From the NCBI RefSeq assembly GCF_900102745.1, contig NZ_FMZF01000005.1:248001-312000 (forward strand): a DNA stretch of 64,000 nucleotides. Reading direction: 5' to 3'. A program made the translations under genes and the position numbers. How positions within the stretch are numbered: position 1 is the first letter of the stretch; the number at the start of each line of letters is the position of its first letter. The notes below the pieces were generated by a model. It saw only the letters and a list, made by a program, of their open reading frames with translations. It made no database searches and had not been told where the DNA came from. This DNA is from Geodermatophilus telluris (lineage in GTDB: Bacteria > Actinomycetota > Actinomycetes > Mycobacteriales > Geodermatophilaceae). Positions 31,942 to 39,367 of the stretch are shown in pieces.

Positions 31942-33038
31942 GCGGCCCGCTCGTCCGGGTCCTGTCCGGCCTGGCGGTCGCGGGCGCCGCGCACGCCGCG
32001 GTCAACGCCGCGCTGCTGCGCCGGGCTCCGGCCGACCCCCCTCGGGTAACCCACCCGGTCACCGTCGTGGTGCCGGTCCGCGACGAGGAGGCCGGGATCG
32101 GCGACTGCCTGGCCGCCGTCCTGGCCTCGGCCGGCGTGCCCGACCTGCGGGTGGTGGTGGTCGACGACGGCTCCACCGACGGCACCGCCGCCGTCGTCCG
32201 GGGCATCGGCGACCCGCGGGTGCGGCTGCTGACCGCCCCGCCGCCGCCCGACGGCTGGCTGGGCAAGCCGCACGCCTGCTGGGTCGGCGCGCAGGCCGCG
32301 ACCGACGACGGCGTGCTGGTGTTCGTCGACGCCGACGTCCGGCTGGCGCCCGGCGCGCTCGCCGCCGCCGCCTGGCTGCTCGAGGCGCACGGCCTGGACC
32401 TGGTCTCGCCCTGGCCGCGGCCGGTGGCGGTGTCGGCGGCCGAGCGGCTGGTGCAGCCGCTGTCGCCCTGGCTGTGGCTCACCACGTTGCCGCTGCGGGC
32501 CGCCGAGCGCTCGCCGCGGCCGTCGCTGACCGCCGCCAACGGCCAGTTCCTGGCGCTGACCCGCCGCGGCTACCTGCGTGCCCGGGGGCACGCGGCGGTG
32601 CGCGATCAGGTGGTGGAGGACGTCGCGCTGGCCCGGGCGGTCAAGCGCGCGGGCGGTCGCGCCGTCCCCGCCGCCGGGGCCGACCTGGCCACCTGCCGGA
32701 TGTACGACGGCTGGGCGGCGATGCGCGAGGGCTATGGCAAGTCGCTGTGGTCCTCCGTCGGCGGGTCGCCGGCGGCGGGGCTGGCCGCCGCCGCGGTGCT
32801 CACCGCCGTCGGGGTGGTGCCGGCGCTGGCCGCGCTGGGCGGCTCGCGCGCCGGGCTGGCCGGCTACCTGGCCGGGGTGACCGGGCGGGCCGTGGCTGCG
32901 GCGGCCACCGGCAGCCGGGTGTGGCCCGACGCCCTGGCCCACCCGCTGTCGCTGCTGGCGCTCGACGTGCTGCTGGCCGGGTCGGTGCGCGGGCACCGGC
33001 GGGGCACGCTGACCTGGCGCGGGCGCGCGGTGGGCTGA
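31938..33038 (+). CDS. Family 2 glycosyltransferase, probably carotenoid-specific
   Basis: A protein of 366 residues. The GT-A fold motifs are VTVVVPVRDEEAGI, VVVVDDGSTDGT and the metal-binding FVDADV, then EDVALARAVKRAGG. An N-terminal hydrophobic segment and two C-terminal membrane segments anchor it. It overlaps cruF by four bases, an arrangement like cruF-cruG pairs in which CruG transfers a sugar to the new 1'-hydroxyl. I infer carotenoid glycosylation from the context; other lipid acceptors are possible. Confidence 0.82.
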   Translation: MSGPLVRVLSGLAVAGAAHAAVNAALLRRAPADPPRVTHPVTVVVPVRDEEAGIGDCLAAVLASAGVPDLRVVVVDDGSTDGTAAVVRGIGDPRVRLLTAPPPPDGWLGKPHACWVGAQAATDDGVLVFVDADVRLAPGALAAAAWLLEAHGLDLVSPWPRPVAVSAAERLVQPLSPWLWLTTLPLRAAERSPRPSLTAANGQFLALTRRGYLRARGHAAVRDQVVEDVALARAVKRAGGRAVPAAGADLATCRMYDGWAAMREGYGKSLWSSVGGSPAAGLAAAAVLTAVGVVPALAALGGSRAGLAGYLAGVTGRAVAAAATGSRVWPDALAHPLSLLALDVLLAGSVRGHRRGTLTWRGRAVG

Positions 33039-33056
33039 GGCGGGCGAGGATGGGGC

Positions 33057-33731
33057 GTGACCAGCCCCGGACCGCCCCCGGCCGACCCCCGGCCCCGCAC
33101 CACCTTCGACCCCGGGGCGATGGCGCCCCGGGACTTCTACCGGGTGGTGAACTCCGTCGTCGTCCCCCGGCCGATCGCGTGGGTGTGCAGCCGCTCGGCC
33201 GAGGGCGTGCACAACCTGGCGCCGCACTCCTTCTACACGGTGGCCTGCGTGCAGCCGCCGGTCGTGCAGTTCACCTCGGTGGGCCGCAAGGACTCGCTGA
33301 GCAACGTCGAGGCCACCGGCGACTTCACCGTCAACCTGGTGCCCGAGGAGCTGTTCGAGCAGGCCAACGCCACCGGCACCGACTTCCCGCCCGACCAGAG
33401 CGAGGCCGAGCACACCGGCGTCCGGCTCGAGCCCAGCGAGAAGGTGGCCGCGCTGCGGGTGGCGCAGTCGCCGGTGGCCATCGAGTGCACGCTGCACTCG
33501 ACGCTGCGGCTGGGTGACAGCACCGTCGTCTTCGGGCGGGTCGAGTGGATCAGCGTGTGGGAGTCCGCCGTCCGCGACGGCCGGCCGCGCATCGAGGAGC
33601 TGCGGCCCCTGGCCCGCCTCGGCGGCAACGAGTGGTCGACGATCGGCGAGGTGCGCACCATCCCGCGCATCCCCTACACCACGTGGGCGCAGGACCCCTC
33701 GATCGGCGAGCAGGTCCGCGGCGAGGCGTAG
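33057..33731 (+). CDS. Flavin reductase family protein (FMN-binding split barrel)
   Basis: A protein of 224 residues with the DIM6/NTAB-type flavin reductase fold: RDFYRVVNSVVVPRPIAWVCS, NLAPHSFYTVACVQPPVVQF, and KDSLSNVEATGDFTVNLV are diagnostic. It would bind FMN non-covalently. The GTG start is close to the conserved beginning. It follows the glycosyltransferase by 18 bases and could be the last gene of the carotenoid unit, though similar genes exist alone in many genomes. Confidence 0.88.
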   Translation: MTSPGPPPADPRPRTTFDPGAMAPRDFYRVVNSVVVPRPIAWVCSRSAEGVHNLAPHSFYTVACVQPPVVQFTSVGRKDSLSNVEATGDFTVNLVPEELFEQANATGTDFPPDQSEAEHTGVRLEPSEKVAALRVAQSPVAIECTLHSTLRLGDSTVVFGRVEWISVWESAVRDGRPRIEELRPLARLGGNEWSTIGEVRTIPRIPYTTWAQDPSIGEQVRGEA

Positions 33732-33833
33732 CCGCCCTGCGCAGGACGGCGGACCGACCGCGGGGCCGGAGGCTCCCGGTCGGGACGCCGTGGCGGGGCT
33801 CGGCGCAGGTCCGGGAGGGCACCTGGTCGTGGT

Positions 33834-33850
33834 GCGGTCCGGAGGACCGC
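33834..33850. terminator. Hairpin between convergent flavin reductase and adoK genes
   Basis: GCGGTCC and GGACCGC form a perfect seven-base stem around a GGA loop. It lies four bases from the adoK stop and about 100 bases after the flavin reductase stop. Confidence 0.55.
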
Positions 33851-33854
33851 GGTG

Positions 33855-34829
33855 TCAGGGCAGGAACACGGCGACCTCGTCGGCGGCGTCGCGGCCGAAG
33901 GCGTCGGCGAAGCGGTCGAGGAACGGCTCGCGGCGCAGCTCGTACTCCTGCGTGCCGACCACCTCGACGGCCTCGGTGGCCACCGCCGAGCCCAGCTGGG
34001 TGGCCCGCTCCAGGCCCAGCCCCCAGGTCCGGCCGGCGATGAACCCGGCCCGGAACGCGTCCCCCCCGCCGGTGGGCTCCACCGGCTTGGTCTCGGGCAC
34101 CGCGATGACCTCGATCGTCTCGCCGCCGGCCTGCCGCACCCGCACGCCCTGCGCGGCGCGGGTGGTGACCCAGGTGCCCACGCGGGCGAGCACCTCGCCG
34201 TCGGACCAGCCGGTCTTCTGCAGCAGCAGCGCCGACTCGTACTCGTTGGTGAACAGCAGCTCGGCGCCGTCGACCAGGTCGCGGATCATCTCGCCGTCGG
34301 CCCAGGCCAGCTGCTGGCTGGGGTCGGCGGCGAAGGCGGTGCCGCGCTCCCGGCACTCGCGGGTGTGCCGCACCATCGCCGTCGGGTCGTTGGGGCCGAC
34401 GACGACCAGGTCGGGCTCCCCGACGCGCGCGCACACCGGCGCGAGCTCGATCTGCCCGGCCTCGCTCATCGCGCCCGAGTAGAACGAGGCGATCTGGTTG
34501 TTCACCGCGTCGGTGGTGCACACGAAGCGGGCGGTGTGCTTCAGCTCCGACCAGCGCACGTCCCGGGTGTCGACGCCGTGGCGGGTCAGCCAGGCCTCGT
34601 AGTCGGCGAAGTCGCTGCCCACCGACCCGACGAGCACCGGGGACAGCCCGAGCAGCCCGAGGCCGTAGGCCATGTTGGCGCCGGCGCCGCCGCGGTGCTG
34701 GATGAGGTCGTCGACGAGGAAGGACAGCGACACGTTCTCCATCTGGCCCTCGACGAACTGGTCGGTGAACCGGCCGGGGAAGGTCATCAGGTGGTCGGTG
34801 GCGATGGAGCCGGTGACGACGACGGGCAC
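33855..34829 (-). CDS. adoK: Adenosine kinase (PfkB/ribokinase family, Rv2202c type)
   Basis: A protein of 324 residues that follows mycobacterial AdoK closely by eye: VVVTGSIATDHLMTFPGRF, LSFLVDDLIQHRGGAGANMAYGLG, AAFAADPSQQLA-like and GTQEYE blocks. The PfkB signatures are present, including the anion-hole and base motif EPTGGGDAFRAGF, where the Asp is catalytic. It phosphorylates adenosine to AMP in purine salvage. GTG at 34829 has GAGGAG six bases before it. The gene is single, with a convergent neighbour. Confidence 0.92.
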   Translation of the reverse strand: MPVVVTGSIATDHLMTFPGRFTDQFVEGQMENVSLSFLVDDLIQHRGGAGANMAYGLGLLGLSPVLVGSVGSDFADYEAWLTRHGVDTRDVRWSELKHTARFVCTTDAVNNQIASFYSGAMSEAGQIELAPVCARVGEPDLVVVGPNDPTAMVRHTRECRERGTAFAADPSQQLAWADGEMIRDLVDGAELLFTNEYESALLLQKTGWSDGEVLARVGTWVTTRAAQGVRVRQAGGETIEVIAVPETKPVEPTGGGDAFRAGFIAGRTWGLGLERATQLGSAVATEAVEVVGTQEYELRREPFLDRFADAFGRDAADEVAVFLP

Positions 34830-34908
34830 GGGGGCTCCTCGAGGCAGGCGGGGACGCGAGCAGGGCAACCCTAGAAGGCGGTGCGGGCCCCGCGCGCCCC
34901 GGCGTCGC

Positions 34909-35592
34909 TCACTCCCCGAGGGCCCGGCGCAGCGAGAACCCCAGCTGCGCGGTGCCCACCACGCCGAGCGCCGCGCCGACGGCGGCCCCGGCGGTCACCA
35001 CCGCGGCCGGGACGTCGGCGACGCCGGCCACCTGCGTCAGCCCGGCCGCGGCGACGATGCCGGCGCCGCCCACGGTGAAGCCGGTCATCACCACCCGGGT
35101 GGGCCGCTCCCACACCGAGATCGACCCGGTCTCGGCCACGCCCGCCTGCCCGGCGCGGGCGCGCAGGTAGTCGGGCAGCCAGCACAGCGCGCCGAACAGC
35201 GCGGCCAGCCAGCCCGGCGCCCCGGCCACCCAGAGGGTGACCGCGTACCCGGCCTCGGTGAGCCGGTCGACGGCGGAGTCGAGGACGTAGCCGCGCCGCG
35301 ACGCCCGCCCGCCGGCCAGGGCCAGCGCGCCGTCGAGGGAGTCGAGCAGGCCGGAGAGCCCGACCAGCAGGCCGGCGGCGACCAGCCACCCGCCGCCGGC
35401 CAGCGCGGGGCCGACGGCGGCCAGCGCCACGCCCAGGCCGAGGGCGGTGGCGCCCAGCGGCGGCAGCCAGGCCACCGACCGGGCCAGCGTGTAGGCCAGC
35501 GTCAGCCAGCCGTGCACCAGCCGGCTGCCGGCCGGGTCGGTGCCGCCGTGCCACCGCGACCACTCGGCGAGGTACTCGTCGCGGCTCAGCAC
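34909..35592 (-). CDS. CDP-alcohol phosphatidyltransferase-like membrane protein
   Basis: A protein of 227 residues with about five membrane segments. The catalytic CDP-alcohol phosphotransferase motif is at residues 84-109: D84-x2-D87-G-x2-A, Gly101, D105 and D109 are in place. The Arg normally following the Ala is Leu92. All metal-binding Asp residues remain, so activity is plausible but CDP binding may differ. Relatives join a CDP-activated lipid to an alcohol such as inositol or glycerol phosphate. Start is GTG. No neighbour identifies the alcohol. Confidence 0.82.
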   Translation of the reverse strand: MLSRDEYLAEWSRWHGGTDPAGSRLVHGWLTLAYTLARSVAWLPPLGATALGLGVALAAVGPALAGGGWLVAAGLLVGLSGLLDSLDGALALAGGRASRRGYVLDSAVDRLTEAGYAVTLWVAGAPGWLAALFGALCWLPDYLRARAGQAGVAETGSISVWERPTRVVMTGFTVGGAGIVAAAGLTQVAGVADVPAAVVTAGAAVGAALGVVGTAQLGFSLRRALGE

Positions 35593-35639
35593 GGGCGCAG
35601 TCTCCCGCAGCGCCCGGCCGCACCAGGGACAGTGGGGAG

Positions 35640-36449
35640 GTGCTCGCCGGCCTCGCCCCCGCCCGTCGCCGCCTCGTCCTGGTCCTGCTGGCGCTGCTCC
35701 TCGGGGCCGCCGGTGCCGCGACGGCGCTGCTGGTGGCCCGCGGGAGCGACACCCCGGCGCCGGCCGACCCGGTGTCGCAGGAGGAGCCCGGGCCGGTGCT
35801 GCTGGTGCCCGGCTACGGCGGCAACGGGGCGTCGCTGGGGTCCCTGGCCCGGCGGCTGACCGCGGAGGGCCGCGACGCCACCGTCGTCGACGTCCCCGAC
35901 GGCGGCACCGGTGACCTCGCCGTCTCCGCCGCCGCGCTCGGCGCGGCGGCCGCGGCGGCGCTGGAGCGCACCGGCGCCGGCAGCGTCGACGTCGTCGGGT
36001 ACTCGGCCGGCGGCGTCGTCGCGCGGGTCTGGGCCGCCGGCAGCGGGGCCGACGTCGCCCGGCGGGTGCTCACCCTCGGCTCCCCGCACCACGGCACCAC
36101 GCTGGCCGACCTCGCCGAGCGGGTGGCGCCGGGCCAGTGCCCGGAGGCGTGCCGGCAGCTGACCACCGGCAGCGCGCTGCTGGCCGGCCTCAACGCCGGC
36201 GACGAGACCCCGGAGGGGCCGACCTGGGTGTCGATCTGGACGACGCAGGACCAGACGGTGACCCCGCCGGACTCCGCCCGCCTCGACGGCGCCCTCAACC
36301 TGACCGTGCAGTCGGTGTGCGCGCAGGCGCAGGTGACCCACGGTCGGCTGCCGGGCGACCCGCTGGTGCAGGCGATGGTGCTGGCCGAGCTCGCGGCCGG
36401 GGACCCGGTCGAGCTCGGCCCCGCCGACTGCGCCCGCCTCGGCGGCTGA
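35640..36449 (+). CDS. Membrane-anchored or secreted alpha/beta hydrolase (lipase class 2-like)
   Basis: A protein of 269 residues. An N-terminal hydrophobic segment at residues 11-33 is a signal anchor or uncleaved signal peptide. The mature domain has LVPGYGGNGASL (oxyanion region), nucleophile elbow VVGYSAGGVVARVW and LGSPHHGTTLADLA, as in EstA/LipA lipases. Four Cys residues in the second half (GQCPEACRQ, QSVCAQA, ADCARLGG) may form disulfides, supporting an extracellular location. Two bases overlap no neighbour; it is divergent from the CDP-alcohol gene by 47 bases. Confidence 0.87.
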   Translation: MLAGLAPARRRLVLVLLALLLGAAGAATALLVARGSDTPAPADPVSQEEPGPVLLVPGYGGNGASLGSLARRLTAEGRDATVVDVPDGGTGDLAVSAAALGAAAAAALERTGAGSVDVVGYSAGGVVARVWAAGSGADVARRVLTLGSPHHGTTLADLAERVAPGQCPEACRQLTTGSALLAGLNAGDETPEGPTWVSIWTTQDQTVTPPDSARLDGALNLTVQSVCAQAQVTHGRLPGDPLVQAMVLAELAAGDPVELGPADCARLGG

Positions 36450-36494
36450 GGGGGTCGCGCCACGATCAGGGGACCTGACGCGAACGGGACGCCG

Positions 36495-37307
36495 TCAGCT
36501 GGTGACGTCCTTGGTGGTGAAGTTGGCCCACGCCGCGGCCAGCAGCACCCCGACGTAGACCCCCTGCAGCGCCAGCCCGCGGACGACGTCGCGCCACAGC
36601 ACCGGGTCGCGGAAGAGGTCGACGAAGGCCAGCCAGTAGCGCGTGGGCAGGTACGGCGCGATCGGCGAGGCGGCGTCGAGGGTGAGCAGCAGCGAGGAGG
36701 TGACCAGCACCGCCAGCGCACCGAGGGCGGCGGCCAGCGGCGAGTCGGTGAGGGTGGAGAAGAACAGCCCGAACGCGGCGACCCCGAGCATCGACACCGC
36801 GACGTAGCCGATGGCCAGCAGCGTCCGCCCGGCCAGCTCCTCGGCGGTGAGCGAGGTGCCCGACACCGACGTCCCGGCCGCCACCGGCTGGGCGTCGAAC
36901 AGCAGCTGGCCCACCACCCAGCCGACCGCGGCGACCACCACGACCGTCACCAGGACGAAGGCGAGGACGGCGACGAGCTTGGCCACCAGCAGCCGGGTGC
37001 GCCCGACCGGGCGGGCGAGCAGGTAGCGCAGCGTGCCCGCCTGTGCCTCCCCGGCGACGGCGTCCCCGCTGACCACCGCGACGGCGATCGGCAGGAACAG
37101 CGGCAGCACGATCGCCAGCGCCGCCAGCGGGTAGAGCTGCCCGTTGGCCAGGACCGCGGACAGGAACGGCGGGCCCTCGCCCGGCCGCGGCGCCAGGTCG
37201 GTGACCCGCAGCAGCACGGCCACCAGCACCGGCAGCGCGTTGAGCACGGCGATCGTCGTCCAGGTCCGCGGCCGGCCGAACGTCTTGCGCAGCTCGACGC
37301 CGATCAC
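36495..37307 (-). CDS. ABC transporter permease (ABC-2 type)
   Basis: A protein of 270 residues with six predicted membrane helices. The N-terminal VIGVELRKTFGRPRTW and the region GDAVAGEAQAGTLRYLLARPVGRTRLLVAKL are typical of ABC-2 permeases such as NatB/YhaP. The GTG start overlaps the stop of the ATPase gene by four bases. With the ATPase and LolA-like gene it forms a three-gene export unit. The cargo is unknown. Confidence 0.88.
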   Translation of the reverse strand: MIGVELRKTFGRPRTWTTIAVLNALPVLVAVLLRVTDLAPRPGEGPPFLSAVLANGQLYPLAALAIVLPLFLPIAVAVVSGDAVAGEAQAGTLRYLLARPVGRTRLLVAKLVAVLAFVLVTVVVVAAVGWVVGQLLFDAQPVAAGTSVSGTSLTAEELAGRTLLAIGYVAVSMLGVAAFGLFFSTLTDSPLAAALGALAVLVTSSLLLTLDAASPIAPYLPTRYWLAFVDLFRDPVLWRDVVRGLALQGVYVGVLLAAAWANFTTKDVTS

Positions 37308-38221
37308 GACCGCTCCACCCGGTCGGCGCTGGTGCCCGCGGCGGCCAGCACGACCTCCTCCAGCGTCGGCCGCTGCAGCGCCAGCCCGCGCACCGGCACG
37401 CCCGCGCCCACCAGCAGCGCGTTGACCTCCGCCGGGTCCGCCCCCCGCACGACCACCCGGTCGCCGTCGGTGCCCAGCACCCGCCCGTCGAGCACCGCGC
37501 GCACCCGCTCGGGGGCTGGGGTGTCGACGACGGTGGCGCCGGTGGGCGCGGTCAGCGCGGCCATCTCGTCCTGCAGCACCAGCCGGCCGCGGTCGAGCAC
37601 ACCCACCCGCGTGCACAGCTGCTCCACCTCGGCCAGCAGGTGGCTGGAGAGGAACACCGTCGTCCCGCCGCGGTGCAGGTCGAGCAGGAGCTCGCGGACC
37701 TCGTGGATGCCCTGCGGGTCCAGGCCGTTGGTCGGTTCGTCGAGCACCAGCAGCTCCGGACGGCGCAGCAGCGCGCCGGCCAGCCCGAGGCGCTGCCGCA
37801 TGCCGAGGGAGTAGGCGCCCACCGGGCGGCGGCCGACCCCGCCGAGGCCGACCTGGTCGAGCACCTCGGCGATCCGCCGCCGGCGGTCGCGGCGCCGCCC
37901 GCCCGGGCCGGCGGCGTCGAGCAGCGCGAGGTTGGCCGCCCCCGAGAGGTGCCGGTGGTGCGCAGGCCCCTCGACGAGCGCGCCGACGCGGGGCAGCACC
38001 CGCCGGCCGGCCCGCGGCATCCGGCCGCCGAGCAGCTCGACCTCGCCGCGGGTGGGCAGCACCAGGCCCAGCAGCACGCGCACCGTCGTCGTCTTGCCCG
38101 AGCCGTTGGCGCCGAGGAAGCCGTAGACGTCACCGGCGCGGACGTCGAGGTCGATGCCGTCGACCGCGCGCACCCGGCCGTACTGCTTGACCAGCCCGCG
38201 GGTGACCACCACCGAGGTCAC
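37304..38221 (-). CDS. ABC transporter ATP-binding protein
   Basis: A protein of 305 residues. Walker A is GANGSGKTTT, the signature is YSLGMRQRLGLA, Walker B LLVLDEPTNGLDP and the switch His is in SSHLL. The C-terminal extension after residue 220 is typical of the CcmA/NatA subfamily paired with ABC-2 permeases. It overlaps the permease and the LolA-like gene by four bases each, so the three are coupled. Probably drives export or lipid/lipoprotein handling across the cytoplasmic membrane. Confidence 0.92.
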   Translation of the reverse strand: MTSVVVTRGLVKQYGRVRAVDGIDLDVRAGDVYGFLGANGSGKTTTVRVLLGLVLPTRGEVELLGGRMPRAGRRVLPRVGALVEGPAHHRHLSGAANLALLDAAGPGGRRRDRRRRIAEVLDQVGLGGVGRRPVGAYSLGMRQRLGLAGALLRRPELLVLDEPTNGLDPQGIHEVRELLLDLHRGGTTVFLSSHLLAEVEQLCTRVGVLDRGRLVLQDEMAALTAPTGATVVDTPAPERVRAVLDGRVLGTDGDRVVVRGADPAEVNALLVGAGVPVRGLALQRPTLEEVVLAAAGTSADRVERS

Positions 38222-39321
38222 GACGGCGCCCCCGCGAGCGCGGCCGCGGCCTCGGCGAGCGCGTCGGCGGTGACCGTGCCGACGAGCAGGTAGGCGCCGC
38301 TGCGGGGTGGCTCGACGAGCACCAGCCCGAGCGGGCCGGCGTCGATCCGGGTGCCGACCTCGTCGCTGACCGCGCCGGGCGCGGCGGCCAGCGACGGGCG
38401 CAGCCGCGCGGCGAGCCGGCCGGGCAGCGGGGCGACCGCCAGCAGCGTCACGCCGCTGCCGTAGACCCCCACGGTGGCCGGGGCCCCGGCCACCTCGCGC
38501 CGCGCGAGACCGGCCAGCTCGGCGGGGAGCCGGACCGGCGAGAGCTCCCGGTCGGCCGCCTCGCGCAGCAGGCCCTCGGGGTCCTCGCCGGGCAGCACCC
38601 GGGCGCCGGGCGGCGGGGTGAACCCGACGACGTCGGCCGGCGGGGCGGTGAGGTCGAGGTCGAGGAAGCGGGTGTCCAGCGCGGGCACGGTCGCGCCGTC
38701 GGCGACCACCTCCACGGCCAGCGGGAGCCCCGTGCCGGCGTCGACCCAGACGTCGACGCGGGCCACCGACGCGGCGGGCGCGGCCGGCACCAGGCGCAGG
38801 CCGAGCGCGTCGCGGCCGGCCACCCGGCGGGCGCCGGTGCGGGACAGCTCCGCGTCGGCCGCCTCCGAGAGCAGCCGCCGGCCGAGCGTGGCGGGCACCA
38901 GGTCGGGCGGGGCGGGCAGCGCCAGCGCGGCCGGGGCGGCCCGGCGGGCGGTGGCCGACTCGAACTCCCAGGTCCACGTGCCGCCGGGGTCGACGTGCAC
39001 GCCGGTCTCCCCCGCGGCGCCCACCACGTCGACGCGGTGCTCGTCGGGCCCGCGCCACCACACGCGCAGCGCCGTCCGGTCGCTGAGCAGGTCGGCCACC
39101 GCGGGCAGCTGGTCGCTCACCGGCAGGCTGAGCCCGCCGGCGGACACCGCGTAGCCGGAGAACGCGACGCCGGCGCTGGCGAGGACGGCGTCGCGCAGCT
39201 CGGCGGCCGGGACGTCGGCGTCGTCGGCCGGCAGGGCGCCGACCACCGCGGGCAGTGACAGCAGGACGGCGACCAGGGCGGTCACGACCGCCCAGCGGCG
39301 GGCCCGCCCGTGTCCCGACAT
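38218..39321 (-). CDS. LolA/RseB-like exported protein
   Basis: A protein of 367 residues with an N-terminal signal peptide (ARRWAVVTALVAVLLSLPAVVGALP). The mature region is built of strands with no recognised active site; the patterns TALRVWWRGPDEHRVDVV, TWTWEFES and LGLRLVPAAPAASVARVDVWVDAGTGLPLAVEV resemble the LolA/LppX/RseB superfamily, which bind lipid moieties. It leads the ABC export unit and could deliver or receive the transported molecule outside the membrane. ATG at 39321 gives a good signal peptide, though no RBS is clear. Confidence 0.75.
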   Translation of the reverse strand: MSGHGRARRWAVVTALVAVLLSLPAVVGALPADDADVPAAELRDAVLASAGVAFSGYAVSAGGLSLPVSDQLPAVADLLSDRTALRVWWRGPDEHRVDVVGAAGETGVHVDPGGTWTWEFESATARRAAPAALALPAPPDLVPATLGRRLLSEAADAELSRTGARRVAGRDALGLRLVPAAPAASVARVDVWVDAGTGLPLAVEVVADGATVPALDTRFLDLDLTAPPADVVGFTPPPGARVLPGEDPEGLLREAADRELSPVRLPAELAGLARREVAGAPATVGVYGSGVTLLAVAPLPGRLAARLRPSLAAAPGAVSDEVGTRIDAGPLGLVLVEPPRSGAYLLVGTVTADALAEAAAALAGAPS

Positions 39322-39367
39322 GCGCGCCACGGTACGAGTGCGCCGCCAGCGCACCGCCGCGTCGCGG

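Noticed and set aside
36463-36479. Third full copy of the GATCAGG palindrome
   Set aside because: Only the left arm is intact (GATCAGGGGACCTGACG); kept only as a degenerate relative of the 50.2-kb pair.
37304-39061. Fusion of the LolA-like protein and the ABC ATPase
   Set aside because: The upstream part of the ATPase frame is an Arg/Pro-rich shadow of the LolA-like gene; the GTGA overlap gives a clean ATPase start.
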